Assembly: GCA_023614405.1 (NCBI GenBank)
Contig: CM042689.1
Coordinates: 305,079,132 to 305,143,131, forward strand
Length of the DNA stretch: 64,000 nucleotides
Direction: 5' to 3'
Source: Avena insularis
Taxonomy: Eukaryota; Streptophyta; Magnoliopsida; Poales; Poaceae
Shown here: positions 11,290 to 22,554 of the stretch, in pieces
Layout: every line of letters starts with the position of its first letter
How positions within the stretch are numbered: the stretch's first letter is position 1
Program-made: the position numbers and the translations under genes
Notes under the pieces: generated by a model
The model's input: only the letters and a program-made list of their open reading frames with translations
Databases searched by the model: none
What the model was told of the DNA's origin: nothing

Positions 11290-11600
11290 AACTCACGTGT
11301 GCGAGAATAACAAGCAAAAAAGGGCGACGAGGGGACTTGAACCAGAGACCTCCCCGCAGATGGAAGGCACCTACCCACCAGACCAACTCAACTTAGTTGT
11401 GCCATACACGCGCTCAGCCCTTTTGACTATCACCCTCGATCGCTTTTGCAGGAATAATAAGCAAAAAGGACTGCAGGGGGGCTCGAACCAGAGACCTCCC
11501 CAACAGATGGAAGGAACCTGACCAACAGACCAACTCAACTTTGTTGTCTGATAGACGCGCTCAACCATTTTGACTATTACTCTCGATCGCAACTGGGCCT
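11290..11600 (-). repeat. Two tandem tRNA-like units with Pol III box motifs
   Basis: On the minus strand two related units, offset by 146 bp, each carry an A-box-like sequence (ttgagttggtctg, at 11373-11392 and 11523-11542). About 32 bp on is a B box: GGTTCAAGTCC at 11333-11343 and GGTTCGAGCCC at 11479-11489. A T-run follows, six T at 11316-11321 and five T at 11463-11467, which could end Pol III transcription. An acceptor stem does not form, so these are not true tRNA genes. They may be SINE-like or tRNA-derived subterminal repeats. Confidence 0.55.
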
Positions 11601-11921
11601 GGCGGCCAGGTTCCCCTAATGGTCCTCGATGGGAACATGTATTTTGGGCGGGCTTTGACCTTAGGCGCACTAGATTAGGTCCAGTTATGTTTTTTTTCAT
11701 TTTTCTTTTTGTGTTTCCATAATTCTTGTGTATCTTTCTCATAAAAACTCCAAAATAATTGGTTTTTGTCTCTAAATTTTTATAAATTTCATTAGATCAT
11801 ACTAGGATATTAATTATGAATAGTATGATTACTTGAAATTGTGGATCTACTAATACCATGTTAGTCCATAGTAGGGACAATATCATAATTCAAAATACTA
11901 TGATTTTGAAACTAGGGTTTT

Positions 11922-13590
11922 GAAGGTTCTTAGCTCGGGGCTGAGCCTCACTAAAATTGCATTGGATCTCTAAATAAATAGCATATTGTGAGTCTAAAAA
12001 TGTTTTTTTTCAAAAAATCATGGGCATCAGATAATGTACCTGTAGTTCAAATCGGACCCACTTCCTACCGATTCGGCAGGAATTTGTCTTTTTTGCCAGG
12101 GGTGGACGGAAAGGTTTGATATACCCAGGTTGGGACATTTGTCCATGTAAGGTGGTCTACTATTTTTGAAAAATGTGTTTGTAGCATTATAAAACGGTCA
12201 TTTGGTGGTTGCTTCACAAAACGCTCCATTTTTTACGCTCGGAAAATGGAAAATGGATTTTTCGTGCGACGAAAAGAAAAACTTCCTCCTGCAACATTGT
12301 TCTCCATCCCACGATACATATGGGTGCACAATATTGGCTCATTATCACAAACTATGTCACGATTCGAGCCATAACATTGGTCGTTTGGTCCGAAAGCCAT
12401 GAAACCTCGGACATGATAGGTCATTTCTGAGAAGGTTTTTTCGAGACACTTGCAATATACCAAGGTTGGTATTTTTCTTGCAACTATGTCATATAATAAG
12501 ACACCACGCGAAGGATTTGCATTGATCGGACCGTTTTTGAATTTTTTATGCCCGTTTCAAACTATTATCAAAACGGCGGGCACGAAGGTTCTTAGCTAGG
12601 GGCTGAGACTCGCTAAACTTGCATTGGATATCTGAAGAAACAACATATTGTGAGTCTAAAAATGATTTTTTCCAAAAATCAGGAGCATCGGATCATGTAC
12701 CTGTAGTTCAAACCGGACCCACTTCCTACCGATTCGGCAGGAATTTGTCTTTTTCACCAGGGGTGAACGGAAAGGTTTGAGATACCCATGTTGGGACATT
12801 TTTCCATGTAAGGTGGTCTAATATTTGTGAAAAATGTGTTTGTAGCATTATAAAACTATCATTTGGTGGTTGCTTCACAAAACGCCCCGTTTTTTGCGCT
12901 TGGAAAATGGAAAATGGATTTTTCGTGCGATGAAAAGAAAAACTTCCTACTGCAACATGGTTTTCCATCCCAAGATACATATGGGTGCACAATATGCGCT
13001 CATTATCACAAACTATGTCGCGATTCGGGCCATAACATTGGTCGTTTGGTCCGAAAGCCATGAAACCTCGGACATGATAGGTCATTTCTGAGAAGGTTTT
13101 TTCGAGACACTTGCAATATACCAAGGTTGGTATTTTTCCTTGCAACTATGTCATATAATAAGACACCACGCGAAGGGTTTGCATTGATCGGACCGTTTTT
13201 GAATTTTTTATGCCCGTTTCAAACTATGGTCAAAACGGCGGGCACGAAGGTTCTTAGCTAGGGGCTGAGACTCGCTAAACTTTCATTGGATCTCTGAAGA
13301 AACAGCATAGTGTGAGTCTAAAATGATTTTTTCAAAAATTCATGGGCATCAGATCATATACCTGTAGGTCAAATTTGACACACTTCCTGCATATCCGATA
13401 GGAATTTTTCTTTTTCACCCGGGGTGGATGGACAAGTTTGAGATACCCCGGTTGGGAGATTGTCCATGTAAGGTGGCCTAGTACTTTTATAAAATGAGGT
13501 GGTAGCATTTTGAATTAGTTCTTTGGTGGTTGCTTCACAAAGCGTCTCATTTTTATGGTCAGAAAGTGAAGACATCCAATTAGAAGACAG
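11922..13590. repeat. 662-bp tandem repeat inside the CACTA element (2.5 copies)
   Basis: Copies begin gaaggttcttagct at 11922, 12584 and 13246, giving exactly 662 bp between starts; the third is partial and more diverged. The first two are nearly identical over most of their length. On the minus strand each keeps an open frame with YCKCLEKTFSEMTYHVRGFM and CTHMYLGME-like sequence, and the third copy keeps the part around TPGEKEKFLSD. I cannot assign a protein family. Such internal arrays are common in Triticeae CACTA elements. Confidence 0.85.
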
Positions 13591-13679
13591 AATAAGAGTA
13601 TCCAGGGATCACCCCATAAATCAGATCTCAGCCGTGTAGATGATCACCATCCAACGATAGAAATTTCACTCCCACTGAA

Positions 13680-14310
13680 ACTGTGTCTGTAGTCAAACAG
13701 CGGGAAACCAATTTGAGAAGAGCAGCACGCGGGCAAACCTTAACCCTAAAACATTTCCTACCCAGATCCCCTTTTACACGCACCCCAGCGCCCTTCCTTT
13801 CTCTCCAGCCACCTGCCCTTTCTTTGCTAGCGCTTGGGTCCCCTCCCCCTCCTCTTGCTCGATGGACACCACCACGACGTGGACGTCACCTCTCCCATCC
13901 GCACCAACCTCCGGCCACCCCCGCCGGCGAAAACCCTAGCCCGGAATCACCGGCACCCCCCCCTACTCTCTCGCCGCCACCCACCGCCTCCCCGCATCCT
14001 TCTCCCACCGCAAGACATCGCACTGTCCACCCCACCCCGCCCACCCCTTGTTCGAGAGCCTGGGCCACGAGGCCATCCTCGTCCCTTCCTTCTTCGTGCA
14101 CCGCCAAGGCCGCCCTATGCCGGATCTGGAGAGCAGGTATCGTGATGGCCGGATCGGACGAGGCACCGGTCAGATTTCACCTACAAGTAAGTACCATCGT
14201 GTTCTAGTGATCCATCGATCCCCTATCTCTGGTTCCTCCCTTTATCCTCTTCAATTGTTCATGCTCTAATCATGTTCTGTTTACTTGCACCCCCTTCCAG
14301 ATTTTTGGTT
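13680..14310 (+). other. GC-rich gene-like segment, possibly a captured host fragment
   Basis: This stretch of the CACTA element looks like the 5' end of a grass gene: a C-rich leader with aaccctaaaac, a very GC-rich proline- and arginine-coding stretch, then a good 5' splice site (acaa|gtaagt near 14185). A candidate 3' splice site (cttccag) lies at about 14300. Open frames run through it, but none matches a family I recognise. CACTA elements are known to capture host gene pieces; that origin here is an inference from composition and splice signals only. Confidence 0.4.
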
Positions 14311-16022
14311 GCCGTAACATCACCTACATCCACCCAAGGAGCCACCCAGAAGATGGCGAAATTTGGTGTCTGCAAGCAATCTACTCCAGCCACAACATAA
14401 CTCCCCGACGCCCGGACAAAGCTCCTTCACCAACCCTCCCGATTCCGCTGCTGCACCCCGGCACGCTGACGAGCTCCGTGGCCTAGATAATTATTTTATC
14501 ATACCCTCGTTCAAGTCATGGTATGATTTCTCTGCTTTTAATCACACTATGCCTGGTAGTTGCTACTGATAATCCTAATTCTACTCTAATTGTACGACAA
14601 CAGAAATCATGTTTGTTTGCCAAAATCTGACAATATGCTACAATAGCCTTGCAATTTCACTGACACAAGGCCTACTTATGCAAAAATATAAGTGAATTTG
14701 TAAGTGTGCAAGTGTATCTAACTATGCACTCCTACATAACCTAGATTAGTATATTGTACGTGTACGAGTGAATCTTTCTAAACAGTACATATACAAAAAT
14801 ACTGATAAGGACAGGAACAAAAGCACCCATGTTGCATTTGTTGATGTATTGCGATTGAATTATTCATGTTCAGATATTTAAATATGCAACATTCCTGTAG
14901 CATTCTGGTCATAAATCATTTCACTTGAAATGAAATGACATGTAGCATTCCTAGCTGATTGCTTGAAAAGTTTAGAGTATATGATTGCTTTTTGTTTGCA
15001 CAATGTGTATCTTGCTAAATTACTGATACATTGAGTTCCACATGGAACTACATGGTTGTTTATAATGGTGCTTTTGACTTCTAAATGGTTGTTGGATAAT
15101 CCGTGCCATTGTTGGTTATCTATGTAATAATATATGCTTTTGACTTCATGCATCCTTGGTTACTTGTAATAATATGTTACCTTTGTTTCATCGCTGCTTC
15201 TTTCATGTTCTTAAATATCATATGCCTTATGTCATACTTATTTACCTGACTGATATGTCCATGCAGGTTTCCTCCAGCTATATTTTGACTGGTCTCTTAA
15301 ATGTTTCTAATTCATTCATGCAAATGCTACTGAGTTAGTCCCTTCCACTATGCTTCCTAGTCCACACTATTGATATCTGGTACATGTACTGCACTTCTTT
15401 TTTACCTCAGGCTCGGGCTTCTCTTTCTTAACACTCTTGTGCAATGCTCCTGTTTACTAGACAGTGTTATTTGCCTACCATCCCTGAGTTCTATCATGTT
15501 TATATCTGATTGTTCTTGATTAGAACACTTAGTTCAGCCATGACTCATAGCTTCTAACTTGTTATTGTTTCTTACAAGTGTATTACTATGTGATGCAAAA
15601 CAGTCGCTCAGTACGAATGCACTGTGTTTGATCCCCGAGCACAGAGCGGGCGACAAGTGCACGAAGGAGAAGCGGAAGACCATGAACATGGACAATAGAT
15701 CTGGTCCATGTGCACGCTCGGCTTAGAGTACTACGTTGATCCCCTCAAGCTCTACTAAGAGGTGTTCCCCTCTCTCCCATGTGCTAACCCTGATGCTACA
15801 CGCGAGCTATTTTTGCATAGATTGTCTACGCATGTGAGATGAGAGGAAGGTTGATGGTACGGTATTAATTGGTCTGTATACATCCTAGTATTCCCAAGTA
15901 TGCATCCTTAGGGTGGAATTACCCTGTGTAATGTGACAGTGAAACAAGAACTAATTCAATTAAAATTGTCCTTAATATTGCTACTTGAAAAATCTAAATA
16001 ATGCTGGTTGTGAAATGGCCTG
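14311..16022. other. CACTA interior without recognisable genes
   Basis: AT-rich DNA with intron-like composition and only short frames. A small GC-rich island at about 15600-15780 (around gatccccgagcacagagcggg) could be a further exon of the gene-like segment upstream, but I cannot identify it. Otherwise I see nothing supportable. Confidence 0.4.
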
Positions 16023-16530
16023 GTTAGCATGCTGGAAAGATTTTGTTTGCATGCTGGCCATAGTTAGCATGCTGGAAAGATTCTGTTTGTATGCTGGACA
16101 TAGATGCTGAAATGGCCTGGTTAGCAACCTTAATATTGCTAACCTGACTAGCTACATTTGTGCAAAGCCATAGAAATATTGTTTGTATACTGGAAAGATT
16201 TTGTTTGAAATTTTGTAGTTCTTTATTTTCACTTAGATGTGCTTTGCTTATAATACCAGCCTTTTTCTTTTTGTTCACTTTAAGCAGATTATTTAAGGAG
16301 GACCAGTGGCGAGGTGTTGGGCGATCAGGAGCACGTGGGACGGCGATGCGTTTGCTGAGGAGGCCCTAGGCGGAACGATGTGCGATGCGCTAGCCTTCTT
16401 CCCTTATCGGGGGCAACGAGACCATGGGCGACGTGCTGGCCTTTTCCCCTGGCCAACGCTGGGCGAGGAGACCATGGGCGGCGCGTTGGCCTTCTCCCTG
16501 GACCGGTGCTAGGAGAGGAAACCTTAGGCG
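16023..16530. repeat. Short tandem repeats in the CACTA interior
   Basis: A 40-bp unit (gttagcatgctggaaagatt and following) occurs at 16023 and 16063 with few differences. A GC-rich block at about 16370-16530 contains two to three imperfect copies around gagaccatgggcg. The following DNA (16531-17400) shows nothing recognisable beyond short frames. Confidence 0.6.
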
Positions 16531-17399
16531 ATGGTATGTGTCATTACTCTGTAGAGATTTATCTCAATTCTGCTTACATTGATCCTTGTGTATGGTCTAC
16601 TGTTGTTAATTCACTTAATTCATAGCTTTGACTCAACTATTGATCATTGTGTATTGGTGTGTGCATTCACTAGCTAGCTGCTCCAGGTTTAGGCATCATA
16701 GCTTGGTCACATGTAAAAGAATAAACTCATGGACTAATTTGCCTTTGGTGGTCGTTATCATGCAGGATGGATGAATTGAATGCTGATAGAGGCTTTGTTA
16801 TTGGACCGGTGGTGGTATGTGACCAAATTTGGGACGTGGTCTTGGGAGGAGTGGTGCACACTAGGAGCAGTCAGGCAGGTTTCCTTGGCATTGGTGGGGA
16901 GGGATGTGGTGATGGTGGATTATTCCTGCTGTAGGGATATGGTCCTGGGGGTCTCCATTTTGGGCTTGATTTTGTTGTAGCCTCTTTCTTGAAGACCATT
17001 TTGTATTATATTTTGATAGTGCGGTTATTATTGTATGTATGGGATTTGAACCTAAATATTCTAATAGACTTATGGTTGTCCTCAAAACGATTTCATGTAT
17101 TTCTTTGGTTTTGACTAAATTATTTGTGGTTTAATTGATGTCATATTGTGGTAAAATAAACCTGACAAGTGGGACCGGTAGAAAAATGAATCTCATTTTA
17201 TTGAATAGTCTGACAAGTGGGACACATCTGGCTGGTAGGACCAGCCCATGAAGGAATGGACCTTAGATAGGCCAACGTCTAGAATAGAAAAAGGCTTAAA
17301 AAAGGCAAAAGCCCAAAAGCGAAATGGACCATAAAAGGCCAAGACATAGTAGATACAAGGCTAGAATTATTGGGCTCAGCCCATATGTACCAACTAAAT

Positions 17400-17706
17400 G
17401 GACTGGGCTGATTTTGCATCACGACGATTTTATTTCGTCACAATTTTGCCACGTAGGACAAGCCACGTAGGATCTGACGTGGTTTGGCTAGACTACCTAT
17501 GACGATATTGGATCGTCATAACAGTTATGACGATCCAATATCGTCATAGACGGTTATGACGATTTTGCAAAAAACGTCGTTATAGTTCATTTGCGACGCC
17601 CAGCTTTCGACGATCTCAAAATCGTCATAGAATCGTCATAAACGGACTACTATGACGATTTTGTGACGAAAATGAAGGGTCATATATAGGCAGATTCCTT
17701 GTAGTG
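17400..17706. repeat. CACTA right subterminal repeats
   Basis: About a dozen tgacgat or atcgtca motifs in both orientations fill the last 300 bp before the terminal repeat. One pair forms a near-perfect inverted repeat around 17502-17545 (tatgacgatattggatcgtc and its partner). In En/Spm-type elements such motifs bind the TnpA-type protein. The same motif occurs at lower density at 10960-11160. Confidence 0.75.
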
Positions 17707-18553
17707 ACTATGTAGTTGATGCTTGTGAGCAGAACCATTGGATTATTGTTTATGTTCAGATTGTTATCCATAACCATATCATCTTTGATCTTGATCCATA
17801 TGATGTCTCGTCAGTAGTTCGTTTAGTTCTTGAGGACATGGGAGAAGTCATGCTGTTAGTAGTGGATTTCTGTTGAGATATTATTCAATGGTTTAATATT
17901 TAAGTTGTGGTGCTATTCTTCTAGTGGTGTCATGTGAACGTAGACTACATGATACTTCACCATTTATGGGCCTAGGGGAATGCATTGTGTATTTGGATAC
18001 TAATTGTGGGGTTGCCGGAGTGACAGAAACATGAACCCCCGAGGAAACCATTGCACAAGGGAGTGTATGATCTCAGAGTTTAAGGATGTGGTTAGTTTTA
18101 TACCTTAATTGCTTTCTTGTAGTTGCAGATGCTTGCAAGGGGTTTAATCACAAGTATGTATTAGTCCAAGTAAGGTCGGTACATTAGCATAGGTTCACCC
18201 ACACAACACTTATGAAACCAAAGAAGACTACTCAGCTATAGGAAGCGAAAGCACTTGATAGTATTCCCATGTGTCCTCGAGAACGTTTGGTCCTCATTAG
18301 TATTTCCACCGGCTTGTCCTTTGCTAAGAAAGGATTGGTCCACTTGCTGCATTTGTTTGTTGTCTTTATTACTTGCACTTTATTTCCTTGCTTTATCAGA
18401 AAACCCCTAAAAATCTGTTTGCTAAGTATTATAGAGATTTCCTGCTCCATACCACTAGTCAACACCTTCCGCTCCTTGTTGTGATCGACACTACTATCTA
18501 TCGAAAGTACTACGATACACCCCCTATACTTTTGGGTCATCAAGACTATTTTT

Positions 18554-18571
18554 TGGCGCCGTTGCCGGGGA
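18554..18571 (+). other. Primer binding site, tRNA-Asp
   Basis: The sequence TGGCGCCGTTGCCGGGGA lies 11 bp after the LTR end and is complementary to the 3' end of plant tRNA-Asp, the usual primer for minus-strand DNA synthesis in many cereal Athila-like elements. It fixes the element's orientation as plus. Confidence 0.85.
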
Positions 18572-18664
18572 ATGAAGCGCTATTGAAGAGTGGAACTGGT
18601 AAAGGAAACTTCTAATGTGAGTATTGTTTTTCTTTTTATTTCCGTTTGTTACTTTGTTTCCAAT

Positions 18665-19342
18665 ATGGATAACCCATATGGTTTTCTGTTTGAGAAAACT
18701 ACTACCACTGTTAGGGTAGTAGATGAACCACCACCTATTGAGATAGATCCTTTTAAGACACCTACAAGTATTGTTGATCGTGTTATGGATAATTATTATT
18801 TAGGGGATGGAACTGTCCACCCTGGTGATCACTTGATTTTTATCCATGAGTTATGCGGGTTTTTTAAGTGTGCAGGTATCACAACTGAACATGTGAAAAA
18901 GAAGTTACTCTCTATATCATTGAAAGGAAGAGCTAAAAAATGGTATAAGCTGCTGAAGAATGGACAATCCTTGGAATGGGAGGAAATAGTACCTCTATTT
19001 TATTCTAAATTCTATCCTCCCAGTGAGATTCATAAGGATAGGAATCTAATATATAACTTTTGGCCTCATGATGGAGAGAGTACATCTCAAGCTTGGGGGA
19101 GGTTGAAGTTACTAATGCTTAAATGTCCTATTCATGAACTCCCTAACAATATTATTATCATTAACTTTTATGCAAGGCTTTCTCTTCATGATAAAGATTT
19201 ATTAGATGCTTCTTGTGCCGGATCATTCACTTGTATGAAGGAAGAAGCTAAGTGGGATCTCCTAGACCGTATTGAAGAGAACACTGAAGCATGGGAGAAT
19301 GAGAAAGGAAGAAAGTCAGGTATAAACTATGATTATAAATGT
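18665..19342 (+). pseudogene. Gag N-terminal part of the plus-strand Gypsy element
   Basis: The frame from MDNPYGFLFEKTTTTVRVV runs through the retrotransposon gag region: YLGDGTVHPGDHLIFIHELC, then SLKGRAKKWYKLL and PLFYSKFYPPSEIHKDR, to KWDLLDRIEENTEAWENEKG and NYDYKC. It would form the capsid of virus-like particles. The start at 18665 is the ATG of MDNP, about 95 bp after the primer site; the frame is open upstream but non-Gag. It is intact up to 19342, where the long solo LTR splits it. The frame resumes at 34312 (KCIKSFMGTDDF across the join). Confidence 0.85.
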
Positions 19343-22300
19343 TGTGGCACCCCCGATTTACGGTCTGAGTATACCCGTTATGCATACAATTCACGTTCCA
19401 ATGATCAGTGAGCCGTGAGCATAACCGACTAGTATCATTACAACATCCATAAAGTAACAAGTACAAAACTTACAAAGTGGCCATTATGGCAATTGCAACA
19501 CAAGTAGCGGAAGTCTTCAAGCGCAGAGCCCATGTCATGCCTTAACCTACTGGCGACTGACTGGGAAGACGGCCTAGATCGCATAGACGTCAGCACCTTC
19601 TTCACTTCCTAACATCTGCAATCTGGCCAAGTAAATAGCCAGGGACAATGCCGGTGAGTACTTCGAATGTACTCGCAAACCACCTTAAGAGAACAATAAT
19701 AAAGGGATATGCAATATGGCTGTGGTAGGATGGCTCCATAAGGGGTTCTTTTGTAAATTAGTTTCCCTAGTAGATATAGCATATCTCTATATCTTTGTTG
19801 AAAAACTTTTGTAAAACATTTGGAAACCTTTTTGAAAAGTTTTTAAGAAAAACACTAGGATTGGGTCACCCATTTGTTTTTCCTTCCGGACATCTCATGA
19901 CCAAACTCCTTCCTCCATTTTCCCGACCATCCCATGGTCAAAACATTTTTGAGCCATCTCTTCTCCGAAGTCCTTTTTGAAAACAAAACCATCACCCCCG
20001 TACAACAGCCATCCCAACCGTCCATGACCGAGGACTCGGCTATTCAAATAGATTTACAGTCTGCAGAGGTTATACACTGTACCCACACCATCCGATTACC
20101 CGTCCCTGATCTACACCGATCGTGGGTCGAATAACCGGTCAATACCTTCCGGATGCCCTCTCCGGTACAAGAGCCTACCCTATGAGGTTAAACCCCTCAA
20201 CATCGGGACTCCCTATATAGTAACCAGCCAACCGGAGCGCATTTTGCACCTCGACGGGTGTGCGCTTTCAATGAGGGGCTCATAGTATCGCGCGGAGGGC
20301 CGTAGACCCTTCATTCCTTCTCCCGATCGATGCTACGCATGGACCTTTTAACAGAGAAGGCCCACCCTCTGGGGATTGTTTACCCCTGTAGTGGTGTGAG
20401 GCACCTATACCATATTAGACAAACTTCCAGCCCAGCCCCGTCCCATTCCAGAGTAATGTGGTTGCACGGGTTAATTGTTCAAGCATTAGGAACTGTACAG
20501 TCGGGCGTGTTTTCGTAAACATTTTTCCTCCATCTCATGTCCACCTTTTTGTAAAACAAAACCCTTCTCATTTTCCAAACCACTTGGCAGGCCAGGCCTC
20601 ACCAAGGGTTTCTCATAAAACATTTTGTAAGTCTTTTCCCGGGTTCTTCCCATCCTACACTTTTGTTGGCTAAAACGGGGTCTCCAAGGGGTTATGGTGT
20701 TAAACACCATCTACCATACTAAGGGCAGGTCAGTATCATAAGAATGGGTTTTACCTAATGGTACTAAGGGGCAATGGTATGGAGGAGCCAAACATTTCCC
20801 ACATAGCATAATATAGTAAAACAATGCATCTTGCATAAACGAGTAGATAAAACATGCATACATCAAATAATAGGACAAGGCTTATGAGCAAGAAGGTGGA
20901 TTGCCTGTAACCAGCGAGATGTCCCGTGACTTCTTTAGAATACCAGAAAACCAATAATAATAATAATAAAGATAACCCCTATGCTTCCTTCTTCTCGGCG
21001 TCACACAATCGCAGCTATCGCCGTTATCGAGCATACATGCAAACAAACAATACACCAATCAATCCAAGGCATACAAGCATCAAACCATACAGCAAGCAAA
21101 ATATAAATACATGATATATATCTGTAGGATGTGGAGGTTTGATTTGATTATATTGGAGAAGGATTTGGAGACATAGAAGAAGGGATCCTTTTGGGTTTAA
21201 AGTGTAGGAACTATCTAAGAGAGGGTTCTTGACCAAGGGCTTGATTTGTATGATATCATTCTATAAAAATGATACCATCAGATAGGTATTGATAAAATGA
21301 AGCTAACAAAAGTGGTTTCACTATTTTATCAATTACCATTTATTTATAATTGATTTTAAAGTGATTAAAACTCTAGTTTTAGGAAATAATTCACCAGAAT
21401 TGCTCTGGAGTTCCAAAAATTATTTCCTTGGATGATTGGGTATTATTTAGTGGACTGATTCACTGAGAGTTGGATTTACTTTAAATCAATTACCAGAATG
21501 CCTTTGAGAAATTCCCAAAGGCAGTTCTAGATAAGATTTGTCTTTTTCATCAGATTAAAATTACAGAAGCTTTTTAGGTGATTACAAGGAAACTTGTTAG
21601 GTGCTGGAAATATCTTTCTGTAGGAATTGGAATCACCTTTTTTGATTTACAGAACTCAAATGGTGAATTTATTGGTGAACAAACCATGCACATAAATGTT
21701 TAATTCACCATATTTCAATAAAAGCTCAATAAATCTTGGGCTCCTAGGTTTTGGTACTTATTGGTATAGAGGTTTCTGGGAGATGGAATTAGGTCAAAAC
21801 CTCTTTTGGTTTGACCTAGCGAATTTCCTAAAGTCAAACATGCTCTATTTTTGTTATTTTTGCTACAGGTAATCTATGAAGACATTTTAGATGGGACCAG
21901 TGGGGCATGCAAGGTATGACCAAAACCTTTCAGCACAATTGATTTCATGCCATTTGGAATTTCCAAACTCCCTGAAATCATTTGTTAGTGGAAGTAATAA
22001 GCTTGGCTATTTTATTTTCTATGATTTATCTGTTTAGTGAATGGGTCCAAAACCAATTCTGCATGTTAGAGTGGAGGCATAGGTACTTGTAGAAATTATT
22101 AACTAAATTTATTTAGGGCATTTCCATTTTTAGTTTGATTTAAACTAGACCCAAATTTTCAGATCTAGAAATAAAAACAGAAAAAGGAATAAAAAGGGGA
22201 GGATGGCCACGGGCTAGATCTGAACCTTACTGGGCCGCAGAGAGTGAGGCTGGCCCGATGGGGCAACTTGTCCATGTGGGAGGGAGATTGGGGGCCATGA

Positions 22301-22554
22301 GGATAGGCACTGGTGCAGCCATCAAGGGGTATCCGAGCGTCGGCCGCCCGATCTAAAGGAGATCAATGGCCATGGCGCCATCTCCTTCCTCACGTCCTGG
22401 CCAGCGGTAGGAAACCCTAGCGCGGCTCGGGGAGGCGTGGGGGTGCTTGCCGGAGGCGCGCCGACGACGGGGAGGCGGCGGAGCGGACGCGGCGCACGAT
22501 GGGGAGCATAGGAAGGGGCGACATGGTCGGGCTCCTCGTCTGGGAAGGGTCCGC

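Larger units (their letters stand above)
10913..17706. mobile_element. Non-autonomous CACTA (En/Spm-type) DNA transposon
   Basis: The element opens CACTACAAGAAAT and closes, on the other strand, CACTACAAGGAAT, so the terminal inverted repeats match at 12 of 13 bases. It is flanked by the 3-bp TSD act (10910-10912 and 17707-17709), as expected for CACTA elements. Subterminal tgacgat/atcgtca motifs are present at both ends. I see no TnpA or TnpD transposase sequence, so it depends on a partner element. The 6.8 kb body holds tRNA-like tandem units, a 662-bp tandem repeat and a GC-rich gene-like segment. Confidence 0.93.
10299..18542 (+). repeat. 5' LTR of the plus-strand Gypsy element, split by a CACTA transposon
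   Basis: The two LTR parts are 10299-10912 and 17710-18542, together about 1,447 bp. The 3' LTR at 44776-46291 is 1,516 bp; most of the difference is a block of about 67 bp (gggccacagg to caaggggtg) present only in the 3' copy. Outside that block the copies differ at scattered bases. A CAC/CAT-rich simple repeat lies at about 10755-10850, and a weak TATA-like site (cctatatctt) near 10601-10610 precedes the leader. Confidence 0.88.

Noticed and set aside
11293..11489. True tRNA genes on the minus strand
   Set aside because: A- and B-box motifs are present, but no acceptor or anticodon stem pairing could be built around them.
13834..14207. Overlapping long frames rich in Pro and Arg as a host gene
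   Set aside because: Several frames on both strands are open at once because of GC bias; none has a domain, and the stretch lies inside a CACTA element with clear ends.
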